A DNA stretch of 64,000 nucleotides, taken from contig NZ_CP070356.1 of NCBI RefSeq assembly GCF_016919445.1, positions 255,501 to 319,500 on the forward strand, written 5' to 3'. The DNA is from Pseudomonas sp. PDNC002 (GTDB lineage Bacteria > Pseudomonadota > Gammaproteobacteria > Pseudomonadales > Pseudomonadaceae). A program made the translations under genes and the position numbers. Numbering within the stretch: the stretch's first letter is position 1; every line of letters starts with the position of its first letter. The notes beneath the pieces were generated by a model that made no database searches, had not been told where the DNA came from, and saw nothing but the letters and a program-made list of their open reading frames with translations. Positions 40,937 through 48,596 of this stretch are shown here, in pieces.

Positions 40937-42532
40937 ATGACGATGCCCACTGCCTTTCTCCACCGCCTGCTCCACGTCTGCGCCCTGGCGCTGACCGTGT
41001 TCTATGCGTTGCCCGCCTTCGCCGGCCCCGCGCAGGACTTTGCCAGCGCCGACAACGACAGCCGCGCAAAACTGCTCGAACAATGGGCCGCCGCGCCCGA
41101 CGCCGATCGCCTGCCTCTGCTGGAAGCCATCCAGTCCGGTCGCCTCGCGCTGGACGCGCAGAACCGCGCCTTCATCCTTGGCGACGATCAGCAGTACCAC
41201 GCCGCCGAAGGTGGCGCCGCGCCGGTCGGCGAACCCGACAAGCTGCGCCTGAACAACCGCCTGCGCGGCCTGGTGAACACCGCCATGGCCAGTCACCAAC
41301 TGGTCGCCGACAGCGCCGAGGTGCGCCTTGAGGCCGCCCGCCAACTGCAGAAAGGCGCGCGCCCGGCCCAGCGCACGCTGCTCGAATACCGTCTCAACGA
41401 AGAATCCGACGCGGACGTGAAGGCCGCGCTGCAACTGGCCCTGGCCAACCTGCAGCTGGCCGACCCGGCGCCGGCGGTGCGTTTGTCCGCCGTGCGCCTG
41501 CTCGGCGAATCCGGCGATCCGCAGGCACGCACCCGTCTGGAAAACCTCCTCGACCCGGCCGTGGAGCCTGACGAATCGGTGCGCACCGCCGCCGCCACCA
41601 GCCTCGGCCAGGTGAAGCGCCGGCTACTGATGGGCGACCTGTTCGGCCAGGCCTTCAGCGGCCTGTCGCTGGGCTCGATCCTGCTGCTCGCTGCGCTGGG
41701 CCTGGCAATCACCTACGGCCTGCTCGGCGTGATCAACATGGCCCACGGCGAGATGCTGATGCTCGGTGCCTACTCCACCTACGTGGTGCAGTTGCTCTGC
41801 CAGCGTTACGCACCCGGCGTGCTGGAGCTGTACCCATTGTTGGCCTTGCCGGTGGCCTTCCTGGTCACCGCATGCATCGGCATGGCCCTGGAGCGCACGG
41901 TGATCCGCCACCTCTACGGCCGCCCGCTGGAGACGCTGCTCGCCACCTGGGGCATCAGCCTGGTGCAGATCCAACTGGTGCGCGTGCTGTTCGGCGCGCA
42001 GAACGTCGAGGTGGCCAACCCGGCGTGGCTGTCCGGCGGCATCCAGGTGCTGCCCAACCTCGTGCTGCCGTGGAACCGCATCGTCATCATCGGCTTCGCG
42101 CTGTTCGTGCTGGCGCTCACCTGGCTGCTGCTCAACCGCACACGGCTGGGCCTGAACGTGCGCGCCGTCACCCAGAACCGCAACATGGCCGCCTGCTGCG
42201 GCGTGCCCACCGGCCGCGTGGACATGCTCGCCTTCGGCCTCGGCTCGGGCATCGCCGGCCTCGGTGGCGTGGCGCTGTCGCAGGTCGGCAACGTCGGCCC
42301 GGACCTGGGTCAGAGCTACATCATCGATTCCTTCCTGGTGGTGGTGCTCGGCGGCGTCGGCCAGCTCGCCGGCAGCGTCCTCGCCGCCTTCGGCCTGGGC
42401 GTGGCGAACAAGATCCTCGAACCGCAGATCGGCGCGGTGCTGGGCAAGATCCTGATCCTCGCGCTGATCATCCTGTTCATCCAGAAACGTCCGCAGGGGC
42501 TCTTCGCTCTGAAAGGGAGGGTCATCGATTGA
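40937..42532 (+). CDS. urtB: Urea ABC transporter permease UrtB
   Basis: A 531-residue inner-membrane permease. A signal-like N-terminus (LLHVCALALTVFYALPAFA) leads into an extra-cytoplasmic helical extension of about 200 residues with HEAT-like repeats (VRLSAVRLLGESGDPQAR, VRTAAATSLGQVK). This extension is normal for UrtB but absent from LivH. The LivH-like core follows from about residue 235, with LGLAITYGLLGVINMAHGE. It forms the channel with UrtC. The start is ATG 40937 (an ATG six bases later is possible), with only a weak ribosome-binding site. An A repeat separates it from urtA. It overlaps urtC. Confidence 0.95.
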   Translation: MTMPTAFLHRLLHVCALALTVFYALPAFAGPAQDFASADNDSRAKLLEQWAAAPDADRLPLLEAIQSGRLALDAQNRAFILGDDQQYHAAEGGAAPVGEPDKLRLNNRLRGLVNTAMASHQLVADSAEVRLEAARQLQKGARPAQRTLLEYRLNEESDADVKAALQLALANLQLADPAPAVRLSAVRLLGESGDPQARTRLENLLDPAVEPDESVRTAAATSLGQVKRRLLMGDLFGQAFSGLSLGSILLLAALGLAITYGLLGVINMAHGEMLMLGAYSTYVVQLLCQRYAPGVLELYPLLALPVAFLVTACIGMALERTVIRHLYGRPLETLLATWGISLVQIQLVRVLFGAQNVEVANPAWLSGGIQVLPNLVLPWNRIVIIGFALFVLALTWLLLNRTRLGLNVRAVTQNRNMAACCGVPTGRVDMLAFGLGSGIAGLGGVALSQVGNVGPDLGQSYIIDSFLVVVLGGVGQLAGSVLAAFGLGVANKILEPQIGAVLGKILILALIILFIQKRPQGLFALKGRVID

Positions 42533-43608
42533 ACCAGCCACTGACTGTCACGGCCGCGCAAAAGGCCGGCCCGAAACTCACCGCCGGCATCGTCGGCGCT
42601 GCGCTCGTCGCGCTGCTGATCCTGCCGCTGCTGCACCTGTTGCCGGAAAGCCACGCGCTTCACCTCTCCGCCTATGGGCTGACGCTCACCGGCAAGATCC
42701 TCTGCTACGCCATCGTCGCCCTGGCGCTGGACCTCGTCTGGGGCTACGCCGGCCTGCTGTCGCTCGGTCACGGGCTGTTCTTCGCCCTGGGCGGCTACGC
42801 CATGGGCATGTACCTGATGCGTGAGGCGGCCGGCGACCAGTTGCCCGCGTTCATGACCTTCCTCTCCTGGACGGAGCTGCCCTGGTACTGGGCCGGCACC
42901 CAGCACTTCCTCTGGGCGCTGTGCCTGGTAGTGCTGGCACCCGGACTGCTGGCCCTGGTGTTCGGCTTCTTCGCCTTCCGTTCGCGGATCAAGGGCGTGT
43001 ACTTCTCGATCATGACCCAGGCGCTGACCTTCGCCGGCATGTTGCTGTTCTTCCGCAACGAAACCGGCTTTGGCGGCAACAACGGCTTCACCAACTTCCG
43101 CAGCATCCTCGGCTTTCCGATCACCGCGCCGGGTACGCGGGTGGCGCTGTTCATTGCCATCGTCGTGCTGCTGGCGGCGAGCCTGGCCATCGGCTTCGCC
43201 CTGGCGCGCAGCAAGTTCGGCCGGGTGCTCACCGCCCTGCGCGACGCGGAGAACCGCCTGATGTTCTGCGGCTACGACCCGCGCGGCTACAAGCTGTTCG
43301 TCTGGACACTCTCCGCCGTGCTCTGCGGCCTGGCCGGCGCGTTGTTCGTACCGCTGGTGGGCATCATCAACCCCAGCGAGATGTCGCCGACCAACTCCAT
43401 CGAGGCCGCCGTCTGGGTCGCTCTCGGCGGGCGCGGCACGCTGATCGGCCCGCTGCTCGGCGCCGGCGTGGTGAACGGCGCGAAGAGCTGGTTCACCGTG
43501 GCCTTCCCCGAGTACTGGCTGTTCTTCCTCGGCGCCCTGTTCATCCTCGTCACCCTGTATCTGCCGCGCGGCATCCTCGGCCTGATCAAGCGGGAGAAAG
43601 AACAATGA
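42529..43608 (+). CDS. urtC: Urea ABC transporter permease UrtC
   Basis: A 359-residue LivM-type permease with about ten hydrophobic segments. Family signatures are VWGYAGLLSLGHGLFFALGG, FFAFRSRIKGVYFSIMTQAL and ALRDAENRLMFCGYDP. The best start is TTG 42529, which overlaps the urtB stop by four bases (TTGA) and has GGGAGG eight bases upstream. No ATG or GTG in frame gives a complete first helix so well placed. It forms the channel with UrtB, and urtD follows with a 4-base overlap. Confidence 0.93.
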   Translation: MNQPLTVTAAQKAGPKLTAGIVGAALVALLILPLLHLLPESHALHLSAYGLTLTGKILCYAIVALALDLVWGYAGLLSLGHGLFFALGGYAMGMYLMREAAGDQLPAFMTFLSWTELPWYWAGTQHFLWALCLVVLAPGLLALVFGFFAFRSRIKGVYFSIMTQALTFAGMLLFFRNETGFGGNNGFTNFRSILGFPITAPGTRVALFIAIVVLLAASLAIGFALARSKFGRVLTALRDAENRLMFCGYDPRGYKLFVWTLSAVLCGLAGALFVPLVGIINPSEMSPTNSIEAAVWVALGGRGTLIGPLLGAGVVNGAKSWFTVAFPEYWLFFLGALFILVTLYLPRGILGLIKREKEQ

Positions 43609-44459
43609 GAGCAGTCCCCCACCTGATGCTGGAACCGGCCTACGACCCCAACCGCGATCCGGGCGCCAGCCGCGACGCCATCGGCCTCGGTTCGAGCGCC
43701 AGCGGCCAGCTGGACGTGCGCCACGGCACCATCCTCACCCTGGAAGACATCAACGTCAGCTTCGATGGCTTCAAGGCGCTGCGCGATCTGACGCTGTACA
43801 TCAGCGTCGGCGAACTGCGCTGCATCATCGGCCCCAACGGCGCAGGCAAGACCACGCTGATGGACGTGATCACCGGCAAGACCCGCCCGGACAACGGCAA
43901 AGCCTTCTTCGGCGAAACCCTCGACCTCACCCGCATGAGCGAGGTGGAGATCGCCCAGGCCGGCATCGGCCGTAAGTTCCAGAAGCCCACGGTGTTCGAA
44001 GCGCTTTCGGTGTTCGAGAACCTGGAACTGGCGCAGAAGACCGACAAATCGGTGTGGGCCAGCCTCAAGGCGAAGCTTTCCGGCGAGCAGAAGGACCGCA
44101 TCGAGGAAGTACTGACCACCATCCGCCTGCGCGAGTCGCGCAACCGCCCCGCCGGGCTGCTCTCCCACGGGCAGAAGCAGTTCCTGGAGATCGGCATGCT
44201 GCTGGTGCAGGAGCCGCAGCTGTTGCTGCTGGACGAACCGGTGGCGGGCATGACCGACGCCGAGACCGAGTTCACCGCCGAGCTGTTCAAGTCCCTCGCC
44301 GGCAAGCACTCGCTGATGGTGGTGGAGCACGACATGGGCTTCGTCGGTAGCATCGCCGACCACGTCAGCGTGCTGCACCAGGGGCATGTGCTAGCCGAGG
44401 GTTCGCTGGAAGAGGTGCAGGCGAACGAGCAGGTGATCGAAGTTTACCTGGGGCGTTAG
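43605..44459 (+). CDS. urtD: Urea ABC transporter ATPase UrtD
   Basis: A 284-residue LivG-type ATPase. Walker A is GPNGAGKTT, the ABC signature reads LSHGQKQ (instead of LSGGQ, usual for UrtD), and Walker B is LLLLDEPVAGM with a following VVEHDM His-switch. It has an unusual 35-residue N-terminal extension before LTLEDINVSFDGFKALRDL. It energises uptake together with UrtE. Its ATG overlaps the urtC stop by four bases. Confidence 0.96.
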   Translation: MRAVPHLMLEPAYDPNRDPGASRDAIGLGSSASGQLDVRHGTILTLEDINVSFDGFKALRDLTLYISVGELRCIIGPNGAGKTTLMDVITGKTRPDNGKAFFGETLDLTRMSEVEIAQAGIGRKFQKPTVFEALSVFENLELAQKTDKSVWASLKAKLSGEQKDRIEEVLTTIRLRESRNRPAGLLSHGQKQFLEIGMLLVQEPQLLLLDEPVAGMTDAETEFTAELFKSLAGKHSLMVVEHDMGFVGSIADHVSVLHQGHVLAEGSLEEVQANEQVIEVYLGR

Positions 44460-44466
44460 ACCGACG

Positions 44467-44542
44467 GCGGATGAAGCGTTCCGCTTCATTCGCCCTACGC
44501 CTAAGCCAACCGTATGGCGCATAACGCGCAGCGTTATCCGCC
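44467..44542. repeat. Two D-family hairpins between urtD and urtE
   Basis: GCGGATGAAGCGTTCCGCTT (through TCATTCGCCCTACG) at 44467-44498 and TGGCGCATAACGCGCAGCG (through TTATCCGCC) at 44515-44542 are two short inverted repeats of a type scattered in pseudomonad intergenic DNA. They lie inside the operon. Confidence 0.75.
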
Positions 44543-44568
44543 GCAGCTCGACTCCAAGGAATACGCAC

Positions 44569-45267
44569 ATGCTGCAAGTCGACAAGCTCCACCAGTACTA
44601 CGGCGGCAGCCACATCCTCCGTGGCCTGTCGTTCGACGCGAAGATCGGCGAAGTAACCTGCCTGCTCGGCCGCAACGGTGTGGGCAAGACCACGCTGTTG
44701 CGCTGCCTGATGGGCCTGGTGCCGGCCAAGGAAGGCAAGGTCAGTTGGGAAGGCAAGCCGATCACTGGATTCAAGCCCCACCAGCGCGTGCATGCCGGCA
44801 TCGCCTATGTGCCGCAGGGCCGGGAAATCTTTCCGCGCCTGACCGTGGAGGAGAACCTGCTGATGGGCTTGTCGCGCTTCGGCGCCAGCGAGGCCAAGGC
44901 GGTGCCCGAGCACATCTACGAGCTGTTCCCGGTACTCCGGGAAATGAAGCAGCGTCGCGGTGGCGATCTCTCCGGCGGCCAGCAGCAACAGCTGGCCATC
45001 GGCCGCGCGCTGGCCAGCAAGCCGCGCCTGCTGATCCTCGATGAACCCACCGAAGGCATCCAGCCCTCAGTGATCAAGGAGATCGGCGCGGTGATCCGCA
45101 AGCTCGCCCAGCGCGGCGACATGGCCATCCTGCTGGTGGAGCAGTTCTACGACTTCGCCGCCGAACTGGCCGACCAGTACCTGGTGATGTCGCGCGGGGA
45201 AATCGTCCAGCAGGGGCGCGGGGCGGACATGGAAGCCGAGGGCGTGCGGGGATTGGTGACCATCTGA
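44569..45267 (+). CDS. urtE: Urea ABC transporter ATPase UrtE
   Basis: A 232-residue LivF-type ATPase. Walker A is GRNGVGKTT, the signature LSGGQQQ and Walker B LLILDEPTEGIQPS with the His-switch replaced by LLVEQFYDFA (Gln, as in LivF proteins). It is the last urt gene. The gap of 109 bases to urtD carries two hairpin repeats, so its expression could be tuned separately. AAGGAA precedes the ATG. Confidence 0.96.
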   Translation: MLQVDKLHQYYGGSHILRGLSFDAKIGEVTCLLGRNGVGKTTLLRCLMGLVPAKEGKVSWEGKPITGFKPHQRVHAGIAYVPQGREIFPRLTVEENLLMGLSRFGASEAKAVPEHIYELFPVLREMKQRRGGDLSGGQQQQLAIGRALASKPRLLILDEPTEGIQPSVIKEIGAVIRKLAQRGDMAILLVEQFYDFAAELADQYLVMSRGEIVQQGRGADMEAEGVRGLVTI

Positions 45268-45282
45268 GGCGGCGTTTCATAC

Positions 45283-45364
45283 CGGTTCGCGAGCAAGAAC
45301 GAGGCGTCCCCCTCGCTCCTACAAGAGAGCACTGTGCCTGCTCTTCGTAGGAGCGAGCTTGTGA
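45283..45364. repeat. B-variant repeat pair after urtE
   Basis: GGTTCGCGAGCAAGAACGAG..CTCGCTCCTAC (45283-45322) is followed by GTAGGAGCGAGCTTGTGAC (45346-45364). It starts 16 bases after the urtE stop. Confidence 0.8.
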
Positions 45365-45514
45365 CGCACAGGGATGTGGGGAATGCCGTTATCCGTAGGG
45401 AACGAATTCGGCCTCGCGAACCCCGGCTCCCCCCGAGACGACCTGTCACTGGCGCATGACGGCGGCGAGTGGCAAGCTGCCAGGCCCCGTATTCGTTTTT
45501 TTCTGGAGTTCGTC

Positions 45515-45967
45515 ATGCCCCTCGTCCTGCGCCCCGCCGTCAATGACGACGCCGGATTCGCCGCAGTCTGCGTGGCAGCCGCCTACGCCCAGTGGATTCC
45601 CAAGCTCGGCCGCAAGCCGGGGCCGATGCTGGACGACTATCACGCCATCATCGCCGAGGACCGCGTACTGATCGCCGAGCAGGACGGCGTGCCCGTCGGC
45701 CTGCTGGTGATGCGCGAGACCGACGAAGGCTTCCTGCTCGACAACATCGCCGTGCTGCCCGAGTGCGCGGGCCAGGGTATCGGCCGCATGCTGCTGATCC
45801 ACGCCGAGGAAACCGCCGCCCAGCTGGGGTTCGATTCGCTGTACCTGTACACCAATGAGCGCATGACCGAGAACATCGAGCTGTACGCGAAGAATGGCTA
45901 CCAGGAATACGCGCGCAAGGTCGAGAACGGTTTCCGCCGGGTGTACATGCGCAAGCCGCTGGGCTGA
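45515..45967 (+). CDS. GNAT-family N-acetyltransferase
   Basis: A 150-residue Gcn5-related acetyltransferase. The acetyl-CoA pyrophosphate loop is CAGQGIGRMLLIHAEE (Q/RxxGxG/A pattern: GQGIGR) preceded by the beta-4 strand FLLDNIAVLPE. A C-terminal motif YTNERMTENIELYAKNGYQE is the usual B motif. Substrate is unknown. ATG 45515 has GGAG eight bases upstream and starts the family region; the frame is open for 141 further bases without protein-like sequence. It lies between the urea transporter and urease, with repeats on both sides. Confidence 0.9.
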   Translation: MPLVLRPAVNDDAGFAAVCVAAAYAQWIPKLGRKPGPMLDDYHAIIAEDRVLIAEQDGVPVGLLVMRETDEGFLLDNIAVLPECAGQGIGRMLLIHAEETAAQLGFDSLYLYTNERMTENIELYAKNGYQEYARKVENGFRRVYMRKPLG

Positions 45968-45979
45968 GACAAGGCTCTT

Positions 45980-46156
45980 GTAGGAGCAACTGTCTTCTTC
46001 CGGGAAATCCATACCCGTGCATGTCCCTCACCCCAGCCCTCTCCCAGGGGGAGAGGGGGCAGTCCGTGCCGGCTGATGCCATGGTTTCATCCTGCACCGA
46101 ACGGTCCCCTCTCCCTCTTAAGGAGCGAGGTGCGCAGCCAGGGTTGGGGTGAGGGG
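45980..46156. repeat. Composite A-C palindromic repeat, inverted copy
   Basis: The C module GTAGGAGCAACTGTCTTCTT starts 13 bases after the GNAT stop. The A module follows (46025-46156) with its core in the opposite orientation to copies 1 and 2: CCGTGCCGGCTGATGCC..TTTCATCCTGCACCG. Confidence 0.85.
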
Positions 46157-46167
46157 TTCTTGATCTC

Positions 46168-46242
46168 GTAGGAGCGGATTCATCCGCGATCGGCCCAGCC
46201 CCGCGCGGGGACGAATCAATCGCGGACGGAGTCCGCTCCTAC
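46168..46242. repeat. Inverted pair of B repeats upstream of ureD
   Basis: GTAGGAGCGGATTCATCCGC at 46168 onward and the inverted ATCGCGGACGGAGTCCGCTC ending 46242 flank a CCCCGCGCGGGG micro-hairpin. Confidence 0.8.
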
Positions 46243-46371
46243 GCACCGTTTGAGTGCGCCCTGACTGCAGACGCACCGCAACCGCGCCGATACCTGACCG
46301 TTCGGACAATCGCCTCCGTCACCGTCAATCCCGCGCCATACCTGAGCCGCATAAAGCCAAGCAGTGACCAC

Positions 46372-46406
46372 GCACTATCCTGGCGCATCCCGGCACGGTG
46401 CTTGCT
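46372..46406 (+). promoter_or_regulatory. Sigma-54 promoter of ureD with adjacent NtrC-like dyad
   Basis: GGCACG-gtgc-TTGCT (GG at 46392-46393, GC at 46404-46405) is a near-perfect -24/-12 element, giving a leader of roughly 23 bases before the ureD ATG. GCACTATCCTGGCGC (46372-46386) just upstream matches the NtrC dyad at most positions, although it is unusually close to the promoter. Confidence 0.75.
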
Positions 46407-46439
46407 CTGTCGTGTGCATCCTTCGTTTCGAAGCTACCC

Positions 46440-47273
46440 ATGAACGCACCGGCCACTCTCTTCCACCCCGCCTGGCATGCCGAGCTGGAGCTTGCCTACG
46501 CCCGCATCGGCGACAGCACGCGGCCGGTCACGCGAAGGCATCTCGGCCCGTTGCGGGTGCAGAAGCACCTGTACGCGGAAGGGCCGGAGGTCTGCCAGCA
46601 CATCGTGGTGCACCCGCCTGGCGGCATCGCTGGCGGCGACACGCTGAACCTCGATATCCACGCCAATCAGGACAGCTGGGCGCAACTCACCAGCCCCGGC
46701 GCGGCCAAGTGGTACCGCGCCGCATGCCCGGCGAAGCAGCACCTCGGCATCCGCGTGGCGGCAGGCGCCATGCTGGAATGGCTGCCGCAGGAAACCATCG
46801 TCTACTCCGGCGCCCAGGCCGAGCTGACCACCTGCATCGACCTCGAAGCCGACGCCCGCCTGTTCTACTGGGACATCGTCGCCCTCGGCCGACCAGCCAG
46901 CCGCGAACGCTTCGACAACGGCCACTTCGCCGCCGCCCTGGACATCCGTCGTGACGGACAACGCCTGTGGCACGAACGCCAGCGCGTGAGCGGCGGCGAC
47001 CGCCTGCTCGACTCGCCCATCGGCCTGGCCGGCTACCCGGTGATGGCCACGCTGATCGCCAGCGGGCAGATCGATGCTGCGCTCATCGAAGCCTGCCGTG
47101 CCATTCCCTGCCAGGGACGCGGCAACCTCACCCAACTGCCCGGCCTGGTCGTCGCCCGCTGCCTCGCCCACGAAGCGCTGCACGCCCGCGCCTGGCTCAT
47201 CGAACTCTGGCGCCGGCTGCGGCCCGCGCTGCTCGGCCGCGAGGCCGTTCCCCCCCGAATCTGGAGCACCTGA
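46440..47273 (+). CDS. ureD: Urease accessory protein UreD
   Basis: A 277-residue (UreH/UreD) maturation factor that, with UreF and UreG, loads nickel into the urease active site. The signature regions are [40 protein letters not shown] and [12 protein letters not shown]. The ATG at 46440 gives the usual compact N-terminus. ureA follows after a single base, so the genes are translationally close. ureE, ureF and ureG are not in this window; in PAO1 they are encoded separately. Confidence 0.96.
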   Translation: MNAPATLFHPAWHAELELAYARIGDSTRPVTRRHLGPLRVQKHLYAEGPEVCQHIVVHPPGGIAGGDTLNLDIHANQDSWAQLTSPGAAKWYRAACPAKQHLGIRVAAGAMLEWLPQETIVYSGAQAELTTCIDLEADARLFYWDIVALGRPASRERFDNGHFAAALDIRRDGQRLWHERQRVSGGDRLLDSPIGLAGYPVMATLIASGQIDAALIEACRAIPCQGRGNLTQLPGLVVARCLAHEALHARAWLIELWRRLRPALLGREAVPPRIWST

Positions 47274-47274
47274 G

Positions 47275-47577
47275 ATGGACCTGACCCCTCGCGAGAAGGA
47301 CAAACTGCTGATCTTCACCGCCGGCCTGGTCGCCGAGCGCCGCCTCGCCCGCGGGGTGAAACTCAACTACCCGGAGGCCGTCGCGCTGATCTCCGCCGCG
47401 CTGCTTGAAGGCGCGCGGGATGGCCAGACGGTCGCCGACCTGATGCACTACGGCACCACGCTGCTCACCCGCGAACAGGTGATGGAAGGCGTGCCGGAAA
47501 TGATCCCGGAGATCCAGGTGGAAGCCACCTTCCCGGACGGGACCAAGTTGGTCACTGTTCACCAGCCCATCGCTTGA
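47275..47577 (+). CDS. ureA: Urease gamma subunit
   Basis: A 100-residue structural subunit: [20 protein letters not shown] and [21 protein letters not shown] are diagnostic, and the length equals that of other UreA proteins. It assembles with UreB and UreC in the cytoplasmic (alpha-beta-gamma)3 urease that hydrolyses urea to ammonia and carbamate. GGAGCACCTGAG precedes the start. Confidence 0.98.
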   Translation: MDLTPREKDKLLIFTAGLVAERRLARGVKLNYPEAVALISAALLEGARDGQTVADLMHYGTTLLTREQVMEGVPEMIPEIQVEATFPDGTKLVTVHQPIA

Positions 47578-47607
47578 TCGCGCGCGCCCAATCGGCGCTG
47601 CGGCGAC

Positions 47608-47647
47608 AATGGCGGATGAAGCGTTGCGCTTCATTCGCCCACCGTAC
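47608..47647. repeat. D-family hairpin between ureA and pat
   Basis: GGCGGATGAAGCGTTGCGCT followed by TCATTCGCCCACCGTAC is nearly identical to the element at 44467. It sits in the 82-base gap inside the urease operon. Confidence 0.75.
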
Positions 47648-47659
47648 AGAGGAACCGAC

Positions 47660-48166
47660 ATGCTCATCCGCGACGCCAGCCAAGCCGACCTCGGCAGTCT
47701 GCGCGACATTTACAACGACGCAGTGCTCAACACCACCGCCATCTGGAACGAGATCGCCATCGACCTGGAGAACCGCCGCGCCTGGCTGGAATTGCGCGCG
47801 CAGCAAGGCTTCCCGGTGCTGGTGGCCGAGGACGATGGCGAGGTGGTGGGTTATGCCAGCTACGGCCCGTGGCGCGCCTTCGAGGGCTTCCGCGAAACCG
47901 TGGAGCACTCGGTCTACGTGCGCGCCGACCAGCGCGGCAAAGGTCTCGGTCCGATCCTGATGCAGGCGCTGATCGAGCGCGCCCGTGCCCAGGGCCTGCA
48001 CGTGATGGTCGCGGCCATCGAGAGCGGCAACGCGGCGTCTATCCGCCTGCACGAGCGCCTGGGCTTCGTCACCACCGGGCAGATGCCCCAGGTCGGCCAG
48101 AAGTTCGGCCGCTGGCTGGACCTGACCTTCATGCAACTGATCCTCGACTCACGGAGCGCTCCATGA
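47660..48166 (+). CDS. pat: GNAT acetyltransferase of the phosphinothricin/methionine-sulfoximine type
   Basis: A 168-residue GNAT protein. The acetyl-CoA loop is [19 protein letters not shown], and [12 protein letters not shown] followed by [17 protein letters not shown] are typical of the phosphinothricin acetyltransferase-like group. The PAO1 protein at this locus (PA4866) acetylates methionine sulfoximine and sulfone, which gives the best functional guess. AGAGGAACCGAC precedes ATG 47660; an ATG 51 bases earlier lies inside the D hairpin and is rejected. The stop overlaps the ureB start by four bases, so a non-urease enzyme is embedded in the urease operon. Confidence 0.92.
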   Translation: MLIRDASQADLGSLRDIYNDAVLNTTAIWNEIAIDLENRRAWLELRAQQGFPVLVAEDDGEVVGYASYGPWRAFEGFRETVEHSVYVRADQRGKGLGPILMQALIERARAQGLHVMVAAIESGNAASIRLHERLGFVTTGQMPQVGQKFGRWLDLTFMQLILDSRSAP

Positions 48167-48468
48167 TCCCAGGCGAATACGACATCCAGCCCGGCGAGAT
48201 CGAACTCAACGCCGGCCGCCGCACGCTGGGCCTGACGGTGGCCAACAGCGGCGACCGGCCGATCCAGGTCGGCTCGCATTACCACTTCTTCGAGACCAAC
48301 GACGCGCTGCTGTTCGACCGCGACGCGGCTCGCGGCATGCGCCTGAACATCCCGGCCGGTACGGCGGTGCGCTTCGAGCCGGGGCAGAGTCGTGAGGTGG
48401 AGTTGGTGGAGCTCGCGGGCGAGAGAAAGGTGTACGGATTTGCCGGGCGGGTGATGGGGGCGCTCTGA
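48163..48468 (+). CDS. ureB: Urease beta subunit
   Basis: A 101-residue structural subunit with the family stretches [39 protein letters not shown] and [15 protein letters not shown]. It starts within the end of pat (ATGA overlap). ureC starts 128 bases later, the gap being filled by an A repeat. Confidence 0.98.
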   Translation: MIPGEYDIQPGEIELNAGRRTLGLTVANSGDRPIQVGSHYHFFETNDALLFDRDAARGMRLNIPAGTAVRFEPGQSREVELVELAGERKVYGFAGRVMGAL

Positions 48469-48471
48469 AAG

Positions 48472-48562
48472 CCCCTCACCCCAACCCTCTCCCAGGGGGA
48501 GAGGGAGAAAAGTAGCGCGCCGATCAACCCCCTCTCCCTCCGGGAGAGGGTTGGGGTGAGGG
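48472..48562. repeat. A palindromic repeat between ureB and ureC
   Basis: Outer arms CCCCTCACCCCAACCCTCTC and GAGAGGGTTGGGGTGAGG pair almost perfectly around a shortened core. It starts three bases after the ureB stop and ends 34 bases before ureC. Confidence 0.85.
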
Positions 48563-48596
48563 CCGAGTCAACGCAGGGACTGACCAGGGAGCCCCG

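Larger units (their letters stand above)
45968..46439. other. Intergenic region with repeats and the ureD promoter
   Basis: The 472 bases have no gene. From left to right it holds the inverted A-C composite (45980-46156), an inverted B pair (46168-46242), then about 200 bases ending in the sigma-54 promoter of ureD. Confidence 0.8.

Noticed and set aside
47609-47659. Earlier ATG for pat
   Set aside because: It lies inside the D-type hairpin repeat and lacks a ribosome-binding site. AGAGGAACCGAC precedes 47660.
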